From the NCBI GenBank assembly GCA_027922465.2, contig BQMF02000031.1, positions 1,240,001 to 1,304,000 on the forward strand: 64,000 nt of DNA, written 5' to 3'. How positions within the stretch are numbered: position 1 is the first letter of the stretch; each line of letters opens with the position of its first letter. Positions 1 through 15,849 of this stretch are shown here, in pieces. Both the position numbers and the translations under genes were made by a program. The notes under the pieces are model-generated. The model saw only the letters and a list, made by a program, of their open reading frames with translations. It searched no databases and was not told the origin of the DNA. This DNA is from Turritopsis dohrnii (lineage: Eukaryota; Cnidaria; Hydrozoa; Anthoathecata; Oceaniidae).

Positions 1-174
1 CTGTTTTCCATTTACGATGCATGTCTGTACAAGCGGATGCCGTTATACGTTGATCAGATCGTCTTTTTCTACACATCGTTGGATGGCTTGCTAACCCCGG
101 TCATTTACGTGCTGACAAACAAAACATTGAAGAAAAACATCAAAAGAACAATTTTTATGAAACTTTTCACTTGA
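1..174 (+). CDS. 3' end of a class A GPCR gene (partial)
   Basis: Frame 1 is open from the first base to the TGA at 172-174 and gives the last 57 residues of a rhodopsin-like receptor: the end of TM6/ECL3, TM7 and a short basic tail. The TM7 motif is LTPVIY followed by TNKTLK, the place of the usual NPxxY. The segment aligns without gaps to the end of the complete receptor at 11214-12146; roughly half of the positions are identical (for example VDQ, LDG, LTPV, TNKTLK). It is therefore a paralogue from the same local family, and probably also intron-free. The start lies left of the window. Ligand unknown. It sits about 1.5 kb upstream of, and on the same strand as, the first ABC-transporter exon. 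Confidence 0.85.
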   Translation: MFSIYDACLYKRMPLYVDQIVFFYTSLDGLLTPVIYVLTNKTLKKNIKRTIFMKLFT

Positions 175-465
175 CACCCGATTCTCTTCTTAACCTTGTC
201 TATCAAGGAATTTATTGCAGTTCGCTGGTAGAAAGTGGGTTTCGGGTTTTGCCTAGTTTGCAACATTAATGATGACACGTCAAAATGAAAATCTATTAAT
301 AACTATCGTGAAATTTATAAAACAAGGAACATGTATAAAAATGATAGTTAGTTTGAAGTCAGTACTGTTGTGATAGTTCTTGTATTTTTGTAACTTATAT
401 CGTTTAGTAGCAGGCTTGTAAAAAATCTTTCGGGTTTTGTTACATTTGCTTTTATTTTTCTTGTG
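175..465. other. 3' flank of the GPCR, no gene seen
   Basis: AT-rich sequence after the GPCR stop codon. It probably includes the 3' UTR. I see no clear AATAAA signal, no coding potential and no structured repeat. Confidence 0.4.
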
Positions 466-1045
466 TTAAGGGTGAAATACACTATCTTTTTTCCAATGAT
501 AATTTTTCAATGATATCTTAATCAAAAATGACATATAAAAATTAAAATTCAAGCATTTTTTTTCTATTGTTTTGAATCGAATCTATTGTTTTGAATCGAA
601 TCTATTGTTTTGAATCGAATCTATTGTTTTGAATCGAATCTATTGTTTTGAATCGAATCTATTGTTTTCGCGCACGTTTTCGTTGCACCCTATGTGAGAA
701 TTTCATTGAAATTTGGAGGAGTCGGTCAAGTTTACGGGATGTCAAATCCCCATTCTACAAGGATAGGGATGAGAAAGCGAGGAGATGCAAAAAGTTCATT
801 TCATCCTATTTTAGCCATCACTTCAACCATGCGCTTCTTTGTTTTTGTTACGTTCGACGTTCGACTGTGTTTTTTTTTGGACGAAATATAAACAACGGCA
901 GCAGCTGCTGTTTCTTCCTCAGAGTCCCATGTTTGTAATTTTAATGATAGTGTATTCGCGCAAAAAAATTTGATTTCCAATGTCATTGAAATTTATCATT
1001 AGAAAGTTATCATTGTGTAGTTATGATAGTGTATTTCAGCCTTAA
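466..1045. mobile_element. TTAA-flanked MITE (piggyBac-like ends)
   Basis: A 580-bp non-coding element. The left end (466-486, TTAAGGGTGAAATACACTATC) and the right end (1025-1045) are inverted copies differing at one base. Both begin with TTAA, the target duplicated by piggyBac-type transposases. No transposase is encoded, so it would depend on one elsewhere. Its left part contains a five-copy 19-bp tandem repeat. The assignment to piggyBac rests only on the TTAA target and is an inference. Confidence 0.75.
563..668. repeat. 19-bp tandem repeat, five full copies plus a partial
   Basis: The unit TCTATTGTTTTGAATCGAA recurs without change at 563, 582, 601, 620 and 639, followed by an 11-base partial copy. 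It lies inside the TTAA-flanked MITE. Copies are identical, so the expansion is recent. There are no spacers, so it is not a CRISPR-type array. Confidence 0.95.
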
Positions 1046-1671
1046 TACGTTATAGATGATGAGATCATCTAAATTACCACTAAAACAGTTTGGATCTGTT
1101 AATTGCGTGACGATGGACTTTTTGCATATCTGCGTGAATGGTTTAGCCGGATATCGTTTAAAAATAATTTGTCATGGTTTTCAGTCCCATGAGAGATGAG
1201 TGGGAACGTATGACGTCATTAATCATTGTTGCAACCTTGTAAACATGAGACGTGACTTCACTGCTCTTAAGCGACATGTTGCGTTTTTACACATGTTTTA
1301 TTCAATGAACTGGTATCACGTGTAAAGAATTTCTACGTGTTTTAATTTCGATGTGCGATAATGTGCGCAAATAGGCGAAGAACAATTAAATCCCAGTTGT
1401 GTAATTTAACGAAAGTTGAAGGGTAGTTTTCGTGTCGTTTCATGAACTTAGCGAATTTAAAATGTACAGCTTTATCCTGCTAGATTATATCACGCGCGTA
1501 CAGGCTTCATAGTTGTACCTTTTCGCATTGGCGATGGTGTTTCGAAAAAGTGTTTCGAAAGTGTTGCGATATTTTATCTGTTGCAGCGGGGGTTTATAAG
1601 TAGGACTTCTCGACAAGTATAACACAATCTAACAACGTAAAATTGTTGTATGTCATTCTATTTTCGAACAG
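1046..1671. other. Intronic or intergenic stretch before the first ABC exon
   Basis: No long open frame. It contains one perfect CRE palindrome, TGACGTCA, at 1211-1218. A possible 30-nt mini-exon lies at 1587-1616, with an acceptor TTGCAG before it and a donor GTATAA after it. It is open in the phase needed to join the exon at 1672, but this is weak evidence. Confidence 0.3.
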
Positions 1672-6965
<5,294 letters not shown>

Positions 6966-7809
6966 AGTAGTCATGGCAACGTATAAGTAGTGTTTTCTAA
7001 GGTTAAACTGTAAATTAGCTGTTTTCTAAAGTGAGTTGAGAAATGGTATTTTCACAAGCATATTTCGATAAGATACATGTTTATTTATTTTTTTTCATAG
7101 TGTGAGATGATACACTGTCTTTTTTCGTGTTAGAAATATCTTTTTGTTTCATGTCTGTCTTGGGAAATATTGGAAATTATATTTTCCACGAAACTTTACC
7201 AACCTCTTTTTACTATTGCTTGATAAAGTTTGTAGTTGTGATGTTGACGCCTTTAATGTTTTTTTCAATTCCTGAAGTAGAAACATTGGAAGCAGCGTGA
7301 GAACATACAAAGAAGATTTACTTCTCAACACATATGAATATATAGAAAAGTTAAGACAGTATTGTTCACCCTGGTACCATAATATTTAATGAAAAATTTC
7401 TTTTCTAATTAATTTAATTTCCAAAATCTATTTATTTAAATTTATTTATTTTGAAATTTATTTATCTAATTTATAAATTTATATATTTATCTTATTTCGC
7501 CATTGGTATTAACAGATATTTCTGCAAATTACTCATTTCTATAGTTTTCAATATTCAGCTTCGTATCCTTAAACAGTTAATTGCAATTAAAGTTTTTCAT
7601 TTTATTTGTGCTTGCTAAAAGAATGATGAAGACCAGATTTTCAGGAATTTAAGCAAACTCTTTCGTTTTTTCACATCTTTCTTTATGTTCTAATCTTACG
7701 AATCACCAGAGAAGAATTGTTTTGTTATCAAAAGGTTTGAGTTGTTTCTTCTTTGAAGATATCAAGTTCCTTTCATGCAGATGGTGTTTGAGTCTGTCGA
7801 TGTTTGGCC
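6966..7809. other. 3' flank of the ABC gene, no gene seen
   Basis: AT-rich sequence with runs of ATTTATTTA around 7390-7490. It probably includes the transporter 3' UTR. No conserved open frame or structured repeat is seen. Confidence 0.4.
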
Positions 7810-8514
7810 TACCTTATCGGTAAAAAATCCGTCGGTAAAAAATTTCGTCGGCAAAAAATTTCGTCGGTAAAATATATTCGTCACCTAGACATAAATTCGT
7901 CACTTTTTACCGACGAACTTTTTTACCGGGCTATAAATGAAACACATAATAAAACGTTAAATTTTACTGTTTTTCTCTATTGACTTTATTTACTATAAAA
8001 GTATATCAATAATACATTACACATATCAATAATACATTACTAAAACATTACTAAAGCAGCAGAATGAATCAATCGTGAATGGATTTGACAAAGCAGGTAT
8101 AACAGAAGCTGTAAAGTCAGCAAACGAAGTTATTTCACGAATTGAAAACCCATTCATTGAGAAAAGACAAAACGATAAATAACTGTGAACTTTATTATTC
8201 TTTTTATTTTCTGAAGAAAAAACGTATTCCATAAGCAATCTAGTCATTTTTCAATACATTTTAACACGAGTAAAGCAAAGATAAGGTCAGTAGGTACCCC
8301 TAATGTGTCTTTAAGTGACAAAAAGCATAATAGTGTTAAAATAAAATAATAGAAATTCGCCGATAAAAATTATTCGTTGGTAAAAAATATTCGTCGGTAA
8401 AAAATATTCGTCGGTAAAAAATTTCGTCGGCAAAAATTTTCGTCGGTATAAAATATTCGTCACCAAGGCAAAAATTCGTCACTTTTTACCGACGGATTTT
8501 TTACCGATAAGGTA
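7810..8514. mobile_element. TA-flanked MITE with perfect 32-bp terminal inverted repeats
   Basis: The first 32 bases (7810-7841, beginning TACCTTATCGGTAAAAAATC) are an exact inverted copy of 8483-8514. Both arms (7810-7930 and 8355-8514) are packed with variants of GTCGGTAAAAAA and its complement, so each arm can also fold on itself. The centre is AT-rich and holds a tandem pair of a TATCAATAATACATTAC string (8013-8041). There is no transposase. A TA target duplication is likely. Superfamily not assigned. Confidence 0.85.
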
Positions 8515-8917
8515 TCTTTCTCTCAGTTAATGCCAGATATAAAAGATATAGAGATAAAACCCTAGGATGGTGGTTGCTATAACAAAGAATAGACAGAGAC
8601 TGTCCATAGTGTAGGAAAAAACGTGTCACTTGATTGGATATGCGAGATTAGAATTAGAATGTCGTCATTCTGAGTGAATGAGTTACGAGTGAACGAGCGG
8701 CTGCAATATGCATTCGATAATTATGCAACAATCATTTCTCGCATACTTTAAACGCCAATATTTTGCCGAACTAACCTGGCCTCGTTTCGATGTATTGTTT
8801 ATTGATGGTTTATTGATTTATTTATCGTTTGCTTAACTTCTAATGGCTATGTGACTGCTTGTGTTCATTTTTGTTCTACAGAGAATGAGATTAAAATACA
8901 TGCTTTTATCGAAGCAC
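8515..8917. other. Intergenic, nothing recognised
   Basis: Separates two MITEs. No open frame, RNA gene or repeat was recognised. Confidence 0.4.
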
Positions 8918-9389
8918 TACACGCTTTTTTTTTTATAAGAACCAGTAAAATCTGACCTGAGGCTGGCTGTTCTTATTTTTTTACCCTTTTTCAGCCTGAA
9001 TTGTTCTTATTTTGTTCTTAGCTTTAAGAACAAAGTTTCAGATTTCAGCCTCGTTTTGTTCTTATTTATGGAACTTTCAGTAAAATTAAAATAAATCTTT
9101 TTAAAAGCAACTGTTTAAAAGCATGGTTGCTGTTCAGTAATGACCCGATATGAGTATGCAAGGTGAAAAAAACAACAACTTCTAAACCATTTGACAGTGA
9201 GAGAATTCACGTCATAAGTTGTTCCTATCATGAATTGTTCTTATTTTATAAGAAAATTCAGGGTTAGGCTGTTCTTAATTTTTGAAACATTAATTTGAGC
9301 CTCGGGTTGTTCTTATTTTGTTCTTATTTTTTGGCCAAATCTGAGGCTCGTGTTCTTATAAAATTGTTCTTATAAAAAAAAAGCGTGTA
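8918..9389. mobile_element. TA-flanked MITE with GTTCTTAT-type internal repeats
   Basis: Ends TACACGC plus a T-run plus ATAAGAAC (left) and GTTCTTATA plus an A-run plus GCGTGTA (right, to 9389) are inverted copies over about 24 bp. At least eight copies of TGTTCTTATTTT or its complement are spread through the 470-bp interior, several paired as TGTTCTTATTTTGTTCTTA. No coding capacity. Confidence 0.8.
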
Positions 9390-9866
9390 TTTCAGAAGCG
9401 ACACGAAGAAAGAATGCGGCCTGTTGAAGTGGTAAACAAAACAAAGAAAAGAAAATATAAACTAAAAAAAACAAACTAAAAGAAAACTAAAAAAGGATGT
9501 CTGTTTACTACTCACTCATACTCGAGTGAGGCTAGATGATTTATTTGTGTATCAAGACCCTAGCGCATATTGGTGAGCTATTACAGGCAAACCCTGTAGT
9601 CAGGGGAAGTCAAGAGTCAGCGAATGTCAGGGAATTTTTTTTTTAAAGACAGGGAAGCTTAAAAGAAATATGTATAATATGCTTTTTATCCATATTTTAT
9701 CTGCTTCCTCATTAGAATGAATAATAAAAAACTTATTTTCCTGGTAGTTGGCTTCTAGATAAAACAATTGTCATTTGATTGCAACTTGCTCCACATACCG
9801 TTTTGTCAGTATAGACCATTCAACTACCTGAAAAGTGAATGAATCGGCCCATCCTGTATTCACGTC
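9390..9866. other. Intergenic, nothing recognised
   Basis: A-rich and otherwise unremarkable sequence between two inverted-repeat elements. No gene was recognised. Confidence 0.35.
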
Positions 9867-10741
9867 TTAAAGTCCATTCGTAAACGTTGTACACTCCTCG
9901 TATTTTGGTTAATATCTCAATGTAGAATTATGCGATTTTAATGAATGATCCCTTGTTGGAAAGATATCGTTTTGTGGAACATTTTCATTTTTTTTTTGAA
10001 AATTTTAAAAAATGTGGAAGAAAAATGAAGATGAAAAATATCTGCCTTTTTCCTATGGAAGCTGGGAAGCTGATTTTAAGCACGATGCTAGACAAATCGT
10101 TCTTGATCACAATTATATAAAAATATATTTCAAAAATTGAATTCTGTTGAAGATATCGTTCTTCGAAGACACCGTGTAAACAAACCAAAAAACGATGAAT
10201 TTTCTTCAAAAAACGGGGGTAATGCTCGACATGTATAATAATGGAATGATGGAAATTGTTTTTATTAATGATCAAAATCACCAATTAAGGTTTACTTCTG
10301 GGAATAATGATGACATGGAATCACTTTTTACAGTGTGTATCAAAATGTCTTGACTTTTAAGAATTTAATGAACCAAATCGTTGAGTTTTTCTTTCATATC
10401 TTTTCGAAAAACAAGTATTTTGGCAAACATTTTATATTTATGGATAGAGCATGAAAAGCTCTTTCTTGTGATATAAAATTCATAATATTTTATCAGGCAT
10501 GCAATGAGATATACGCCTTTAAAGTTGGTGGATAAGACATTTTGATACACACTGTAGAAAGGGAGTCAATGGGTCATAAAAAATTCATCATTCCAAATTA
10601 AAAAAATAATTCGACTTTCTTTTCTTTTTTTAAAGACGCAAATATGCTTCGGTTCTCTTGGGAATATCAACTGCAGAATAAAAAATTACATGTACGTCGA
10701 GCATCACCCCCGTTTTCCATACGTTTACGAATGGACTTTAA
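9867..10741. mobile_element. TTAA-flanked MITE containing a nested mariner-type MITE
   Basis: The ends TTAAAGTCCATTCGTAAACG (9867) and its exact inverse (ending 10741) are 21-bp perfect inverted repeats that start with TTAA, which suggests a piggyBac-type mobiliser. The interior is non-coding. A second element (10329-10556) with ACAGTGTGT-type ends sits inside it and is therefore the younger insertion. Confidence 0.8.
10329..10556. mobile_element. Short mariner/IS630-type MITE (family M1)
   Basis: TA-flanked, 228 bp. The terminal repeats CAGTGTGTATCAAAATGTCT and their inverse face each other. The interior (TTAAGAATTTAATGAACC, ATTTTGGCAAACATTTTATA) matches the larger copy at 51924-52491, so this is an internally deleted member of that family. 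Confidence 0.85.
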
Positions 10742-11213
10742 TTGCAAATAGAATGTCGTTGCTTATCGAAACAAAGTAATTCAAAATCAAATATTCAGTC
10801 CCAGGCTTCGTTCTTGATTAGACAGTATCAAAGTCCGGGACTGACATCGGCTGTTTATGTGAGACGTATAGATTATTGGGGAAGTACTTTCATCTCAAAA
10901 GTTTGAAGTAAAACCCACTGCACTCCACTTTAAGAAAATTCTTCTTCTTGCTTACGTGTTTCCTGCTACATACGTCATAGTATGATAGATATTTAAAACG
11001 CTGACAATGCGTGTTTCGAACTAACAAATTATATTGGAATGTGAAATTTAAATCATCTCTGTCTAAAATCGCTTTTTACAAAAATTACATCATAGGATAG
11101 AACTTTCTATGATGAGCTTGATGAGGTAGTAATTGCTGATTGTATTCTAAATATATAATAGCATACTACTAGTTTCATTTTTGAAGTCAAGCAACGCGTA
11201 TCCCACTAACATT
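10742..11213 (+). promoter_or_regulatory. Upstream region of the complete GPCR
   Basis: No coding sequence. A TATA-like string (ATATATAA, about 11152) lies about 60 bp before the receptor ATG at 11214. This is weak promoter evidence in AT-rich DNA. Confidence 0.25.
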
Positions 11214-12146
11214 ATGAACGAGACGCAACCGATAGACGAAAGTTGGTTCAATCACCAGTTTTGGTTGACACCCATACAATTCATCGAAATAACCATATTA
11301 TTCCTACTCAATTTTACGTTAACCGTGTTCGTCTTGCAACACAAAAAACTAAGACAAGACCGCTCAAACCAATACTTTGTTTTGATGTGTTTATCACAGT
11401 GTTTGGCTGCAGTCGCTCGTATGGTGTTGATAACCTATGTGCAGATTACAAAACTGAAAGACTTAATTGGCAACCCGCACCAATACAACATTTTCATCAC
11501 CGTGGTTGGTTTTTGTATAGCAAGTGTATGTTTTTTAAGTTTCATGACGGTTGATAAAACTTTGAAAATACGATATCCATTCATATACCAACAGCACTTT
11601 GGAAAGGTTTATTTCTTCAGTACCATATATTTAGCGTTTGGCATCACTACCGGATGTACAGTGCTCATGAAATTCATGAAGATGTATGGACCGATGATTA
11701 TCCAGATTGTGATCCTTGTCGTGTTGGTCGTCCTTATTTGTGCAAATTTTTATCTCTATCATATCGTGAAAAGACAATTAAATAAAATCAGGATTCATTC
11801 TTCTCTCAGCAGTACACCAGTGCTTGTAGGTCGTTTACACAGGAGGAAACTTCGTTCTTTGAGGGCTTGTCTTGGTTTGGTGTTATTATTCATTATCATT
11901 TGGTGTCCAATTGTTATAAGGTCCACTTTATTTACAATCTACCAAAGAGAATTTTACAAGATCGTGCCTCTTAGCGTCGATCAATTTATCTGCTGTTACA
12001 CGACACTTGACGGAGTTCTGACACCCGTCGTATATGCAATGACGAACAAAACTTTAAAGTTGACAATCAAGAATAAACTCATAATAATTATAAAGTATAT
12101 TTCTTTTAAAAACAGCGAACCCTGGAACGCTGAAAAATATATATGA
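11214..12146 (+). CDS. Intron-free class A (rhodopsin-like) GPCR, orphan
   Basis: Codes for 310 residues from the first ATG (11214) to TGA. The open frame extends 11 codons upstream but without an ATG. Seven hydrophobic segments are visible at about 19-41, 51-75, 92-113, 131-151, 160-184, 215-240 and 255-280. There is an N-glycosylation site at the start (NET), a basic third loop (RLHRRKLRSLR) and a short tail. Class hallmarks are altered. DRY at the end of TM3 is DKT (TVDKTLKIRYPF), the TM2 acidic residue is missing (CLSQCLAA), and NPxxY in TM7 is TPVVY. The CWxP region reads IIWCP. The frame is intact, so these look like family traits and not decay. The paralogue at 1-174 shares the TM7 variant. 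It probably signals through G proteins at the plasma membrane. The ligand cannot be inferred. Confidence 0.9.
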   Translation: MNETQPIDESWFNHQFWLTPIQFIEITILFLLNFTLTVFVLQHKKLRQDRSNQYFVLMCLSQCLAAVARMVLITYVQITKLKDLIGNPHQYNIFITVVGFCIASVCFLSFMTVDKTLKIRYPFIYQQHFGKVYFFSTIYLAFGITTGCTVLMKFMKMYGPMIIQIVILVVLVVLICANFYLYHIVKRQLNKIRIHSSLSSTPVLVGRLHRRKLRSLRACLGLVLLFIIIWCPIVIRSTLFTIYQREFYKIVPLSVDQFICCYTTLDGVLTPVVYAMTNKTLKLTIKNKLIIIIKYISFKNSEPWNAEKYI

Positions 12147-13013
12147 ACTTTTACTATTTTGAAATACTGATAGCTACATAATTGCATTTACTATTATCGG
12201 ATCTGATCATCCACTCTCCGATGATGAACTTTCAAGTAAGCGTATGTCTAGGGGTGGTAGAAGTGATGGAATAGGTTGCAAGGAATTGCCTATTGTAATA
12301 ACCATAAATTAAATGCAGTGTGTTAATACCCGATTATCCGTGGGTCAATATAAAGGTTAGTTTCTGGTTGGTCACGTGATTGAACGAACTGCTTTTTGAT
12401 TCGCTGATTAGTGCAAATTATTAGGACGAATGAGATTGTGTCAGCCAATCAAAATGGGGTCTGTTACAAAAGTATTTGTTTTATGTCGGACGGAAAAATC
12501 GGTACTTAGAGCTATGTAAAAAACAGCACGTTTATGATACAATATCAAGCAAACGTTTTTCGAAAGTATACTAGAATAGAATTTTCAAAATGCTAAAACA
12601 TGATTTCTACAAGGATGATAGTCAAAAATATTGAAACAAACAGTTATCTTGTCGGATGGACAAAATGCTAACAGTTTTGTAATATACCCAATGCAGTTCG
12701 CTCATTCGCGGCAAGCAGGCAAATAGTACTAGAAGGCAACCTCAACGCAAAACCCTACATGCGGATAAAAGGTTCAAAACCAAAATTATTCATTTATTGG
12801 TTTACTACAACATATCCTTCTCCTACACACCTGTCAATCATACACGTTCTCTAATCACACACCATGGGTACGGTTAGTTGTACGATGCAACCACAGTTGT
12901 TATCTATTTGAAGTTTCAATACCATGACCAACAACGAAAACGGGGGATGACTCCCCGTTCTGATTGGATTGAGAAAGTTTCCATAGCAGAAATGGTTTCT
13001 CGTGTTATATAGC
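12147..13013. other. 3' flank of the GPCR, no gene recognised
   Basis: AT-rich DNA without a supported exon. Several CCAAT-like strings occur near 12380-12450 but no gene follows. Confidence 0.35.
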
Positions 13014-13183
13014 TACCGTCAACGACATGGAAGATTTTCAGATCGACAATAATAGTAAAAATCAAGAAATTGTGAATTAGATGTTTCGGAAAAAAAATAT
13101 GCTTATATTGATATCCTTGATCTTAAAAGAATTACTCATATACCATCAACGACATGGAAGATTTTCAGGTCGACAATAATAGA
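13014..13183 (+). repeat. Direct repeat of ~42 bp, 126 bp apart
   Basis: TCAACGACATGGAAGATTTT and the following CGACAATAATAG are found at about 13018 and 13144. Copies differ at one or two bases. The spacer is AT-rich and non-coding. Confidence 0.85.
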
Positions 13184-13251
13184 AGCATATGAAGATGTTT
13201 GAAGGGACATAAAAGGTGACAAAAGGAATTTATGCAGATATAATTCGAAAA

Positions 13252-13354
13252 CTTACTTTACTTAATAACTGAGTGTTGCGGATTGGTGGAATTTCGTCAT
13301 TGGCATTGTCGAGCCTTCCCGTAACCGATGGTTTTTTTGGCTGACGACCAATGA
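13252..13354 (-). CDS. Possible first exon of an unidentified minus-strand gene
   Basis: Reading leftward from an ATG at 13354 gives a 34-codon open segment rich in charged and polar residues (MFIGRQPKKPSVTGRLDNAN then DEIPP). It ends at a strong donor, AAA|GTAAGT. The frame is also open upstream to 13439. No matching downstream exon was found to the left, so this may be chance or a transposon remnant. Confidence 0.2.
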
Positions 13355-13439
13355 ACATCTTGAAAATACTACTCTTTACATTATTTTTGGCTATACAAGG
13401 GACAACCATTAATCGTAATGAATATAACACTACTTCCAA

Positions 13440-14899
13440 TCATTGCAACACTATAACTCAACCTTAAATATAACAAAAAAAATCACCACAGACAAAGTCA
13501 ATACTGAAGAAACGGATTGAAAAGTGGAATACACCGATCATGTACGACGGAAAGAGCTCTAGCAAGTTTTGACTGCTTATCTCCTAGTAAACCCTGCTTC
13601 GATACTTTGCCAACAAGTAAGGACTTTGAGAACAACAGTCAAATCAGGAACCTTGAGAAGCAACTGTATGCATGCCATATGGGCATAGTGTATGCTTTCA
13701 AATTTCCATTCTTCAATAAAGCATTCAACGATAACAATGTCAACGGTGATCTCAAATGTTAGCTGAATAAGGTGAAAGATAAGAACTTTCTGAGCATTAG
13801 GTACCTTAATATCAAATCAATGATTTCATGTTTCGATGAATTCTAGCAACAGACAATGTCAATAGTACACTCAATGGTTTGAACTAAACCTTGTTGGTAA
13901 AAAACCTGCGAAGTATGACCTACGAAATGTTCTTCAAAATACATTTAAATTATGCCTTTCCACCTTTTAACATTATAGGCAGCAAAAAGGTGCTCACAGC
14001 ATCCTTGGCATACTAAACTGGCCCAAATCATACCAAACTGATAACAACAAGCAATCAAGATGGCATATAAGAAACATTACAACTACTGATGCTTCACGAG
14101 AAGAATGACACTTATCCTTTGGACGAAAGGCTCAATTTATCTGAATTACATAGTAAAGGTTAAATATTGCATTTACTGAAAGAAGTTCTGTGGTTACCCT
14201 CTGCCACACCGAATATTCATGGTGTATTATCTTTACTATCTTTATTACCCCAGAAAAATCTATAATGTCTTTACGTCGTCAACTGCACTAGACATCATTT
14301 GAAAAGTCGCTATCACAAAAGTTTTTACAAATATCTTTCCTCTTCTTATTCCCCATAAAATCTGCAGGTGGTTATAGATGCTATACACAGTTATGGTATA
14401 TGCACTTTTCCCACGCATTGCTGTAGATCAGCCGTTGCTATTCCAGCTTAACTTATGGACATCTCCATTGAGGACTGTTTGAAAAATTGATTGATTAGTT
14501 GATTGCTATTGACAAATCTGTCTCGGAAAAAACATAAACATTACGGATTTAAAATTTAAGCAGTCAACTGTGATTAGTTTTTTAACGATTGAGAACACAA
14601 AGCTGTAGGTTGTGGCGCTATATCCGTTGAGATTTGTATAGAAAATAATGCCACATTAGAAAACAATGCCGCATCATCAATATCTCATTCTTCATTCTTT
14701 GGCTTGCGACATTATTTTCTATTATAGATTGCCTGGAGTTTAAAGCCATAAGTGGTTGTAGATGCACAAACATTACTAAGTTGGTCTTTGTAGGAAACAC
14801 AAGTTTGGTACGGATGGGAGAAGTCATTGGCAATGTATCTATGACAGCAGATAAATAGGGCTATGATGAGTTCCAGGACCTGAAAAAGTGATAAATATT
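13440..14899. other. Gene-poor stretch, no supported gene
   Basis: Contains an 81-codon open frame at 13517-13762 (non-ATG start) whose product I do not recognise. The rest has frequent stops in all frames. It could be decayed mobile-element sequence, but no family feature is visible. Confidence 0.3.
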
Positions 14900-15170
14900 A
14901 ATGCCCGGTTTCATACCGACTGGTAGCGTTGTGGTAGAGTGCTCGCTTCCTGTTCGGAAGGTCGCGGGTTCAATCCCCGACCGAGTCATGCCAGCGACTA
15001 TAACAGTGTGAGTCATTCCTCTCTGCTTAGTACTCAGCAAGAGAGTAGGAATGATGTCTAAGGTGGTTGTTACTGCCAAATTACAAATATGTATTCAACG
15101 CTCACAACTGAGGCTACAAAAAACCAAACAAAAGGGTACAAACGTGTATTAATAAATAAATAAAAAAAAA
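14900..15170 (+). mobile_element. tRNA-derived SINE
   Basis: The head is tRNA-like: an A-box region GTAGCGTTGTGGTAGAGTGC and a perfect B box in GGTTCAATCCCC, closed by a CGGG/CCCG T-stem. The anticodon arm CTTCC/GGAAG has only a five-base loop, so it is not a functional tRNA. It is followed by a unique body and an A-rich AATAAATAAATA-type tail. It would be copied by a LINE reverse transcriptase in trans. Confidence 0.75.
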
Positions 15171-15248
15171 AGGAAATAAATAATAACTTACTGAAATACA
15201 AATTAAATTAACCAAAGTGATGGCAGCACATAGACGCAAAATAAACCG

Positions 15249-15306
15249 ACTTCACACTCAACAGTGTCTTTACACTCAACAGTGTCTTTACACTCAACAG
15301 TGTCTT
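15249..15306. repeat. ~20-bp tandem repeat, three copies
   Basis: TTCACACTCAACAGTGTC or TTTACACTCAACAGTGTC occurs three times in a row. Each unit contains the short inverted repeat ACACT/AGTGT. Confidence 0.9.
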
Positions 15307-15464
15307 ATGATTAAGAGAATACAAAAAAAAAGAAAGCTAGCGAAATAAATAGATGTGCGAAAGGCAATTAAAACTAATAGATGTGCGCCAAGCGTAACAA
15401 AATTAATTAACATAAAATCTCTATAGAAAATGAACAAAGGAAATAAAGTTAGATATACACTAAC

Positions 15465-15626
15465 AGTGGTTGTCTAGTAGAGTGGTTCCTGTCATTACAG
15501 CCTCCGTAGCCCAAATGGGGGCTTTCAATGCTCTAGGACCTCCTTCGCAGGACCCTCATTGATAACAGTACCTTTGAAGAGGCTATCCTGGGTAAACATT
15601 TGTAAATAAATAAATAAATAAATATA
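15465..15626 (+). mobile_element. Probable SINE with (AAAT)n tail
   Basis: About 160 bp of higher GC sequence (from GTGGTTGTCTAGTAGAGTGG) ending in five to six AAAT units, typical of SINE tails. A more diverged relative may lie at 20695-20830 (shared TCCTCATT and AGAGGCTAT strings). The tRNA boxes are not clear, so the family is uncertain. Confidence 0.4.
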
Positions 15627-15849
15627 GAGCTGTTATGCGGTCAATATAAATGTTGCATTGCTGATCCCAAACTTGGCAACAGTTCTTGATTAGTTTCTAA
15701 GCATCTGATGACAATTATAAAAGATGGCCACCATCGGGTTAAACAATGAATAATTTTTTCAGAAATGTGAATTTGGCAACATATTAAACATTATTACATG
15801 AAATTGTTCTTGGATTACTTGGATTAGTAAGAGCAGGAGAAACTCGGGC

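Noticed and set aside
563..668. Regular 19-bp repeats that could suggest a CRISPR array
   Set aside because: There are no spacers, the repeats are contiguous, and the setting is an animal transposon.
648..986. Open frames on both strands near the left end
   Set aside because: They lie inside a TTAA MITE, overlap each other and have no domain.
11243..11554. 103-codon open frame on the plus strand
   Set aside because: It lies inside the GPCR in another frame and has no membrane pattern or domain.
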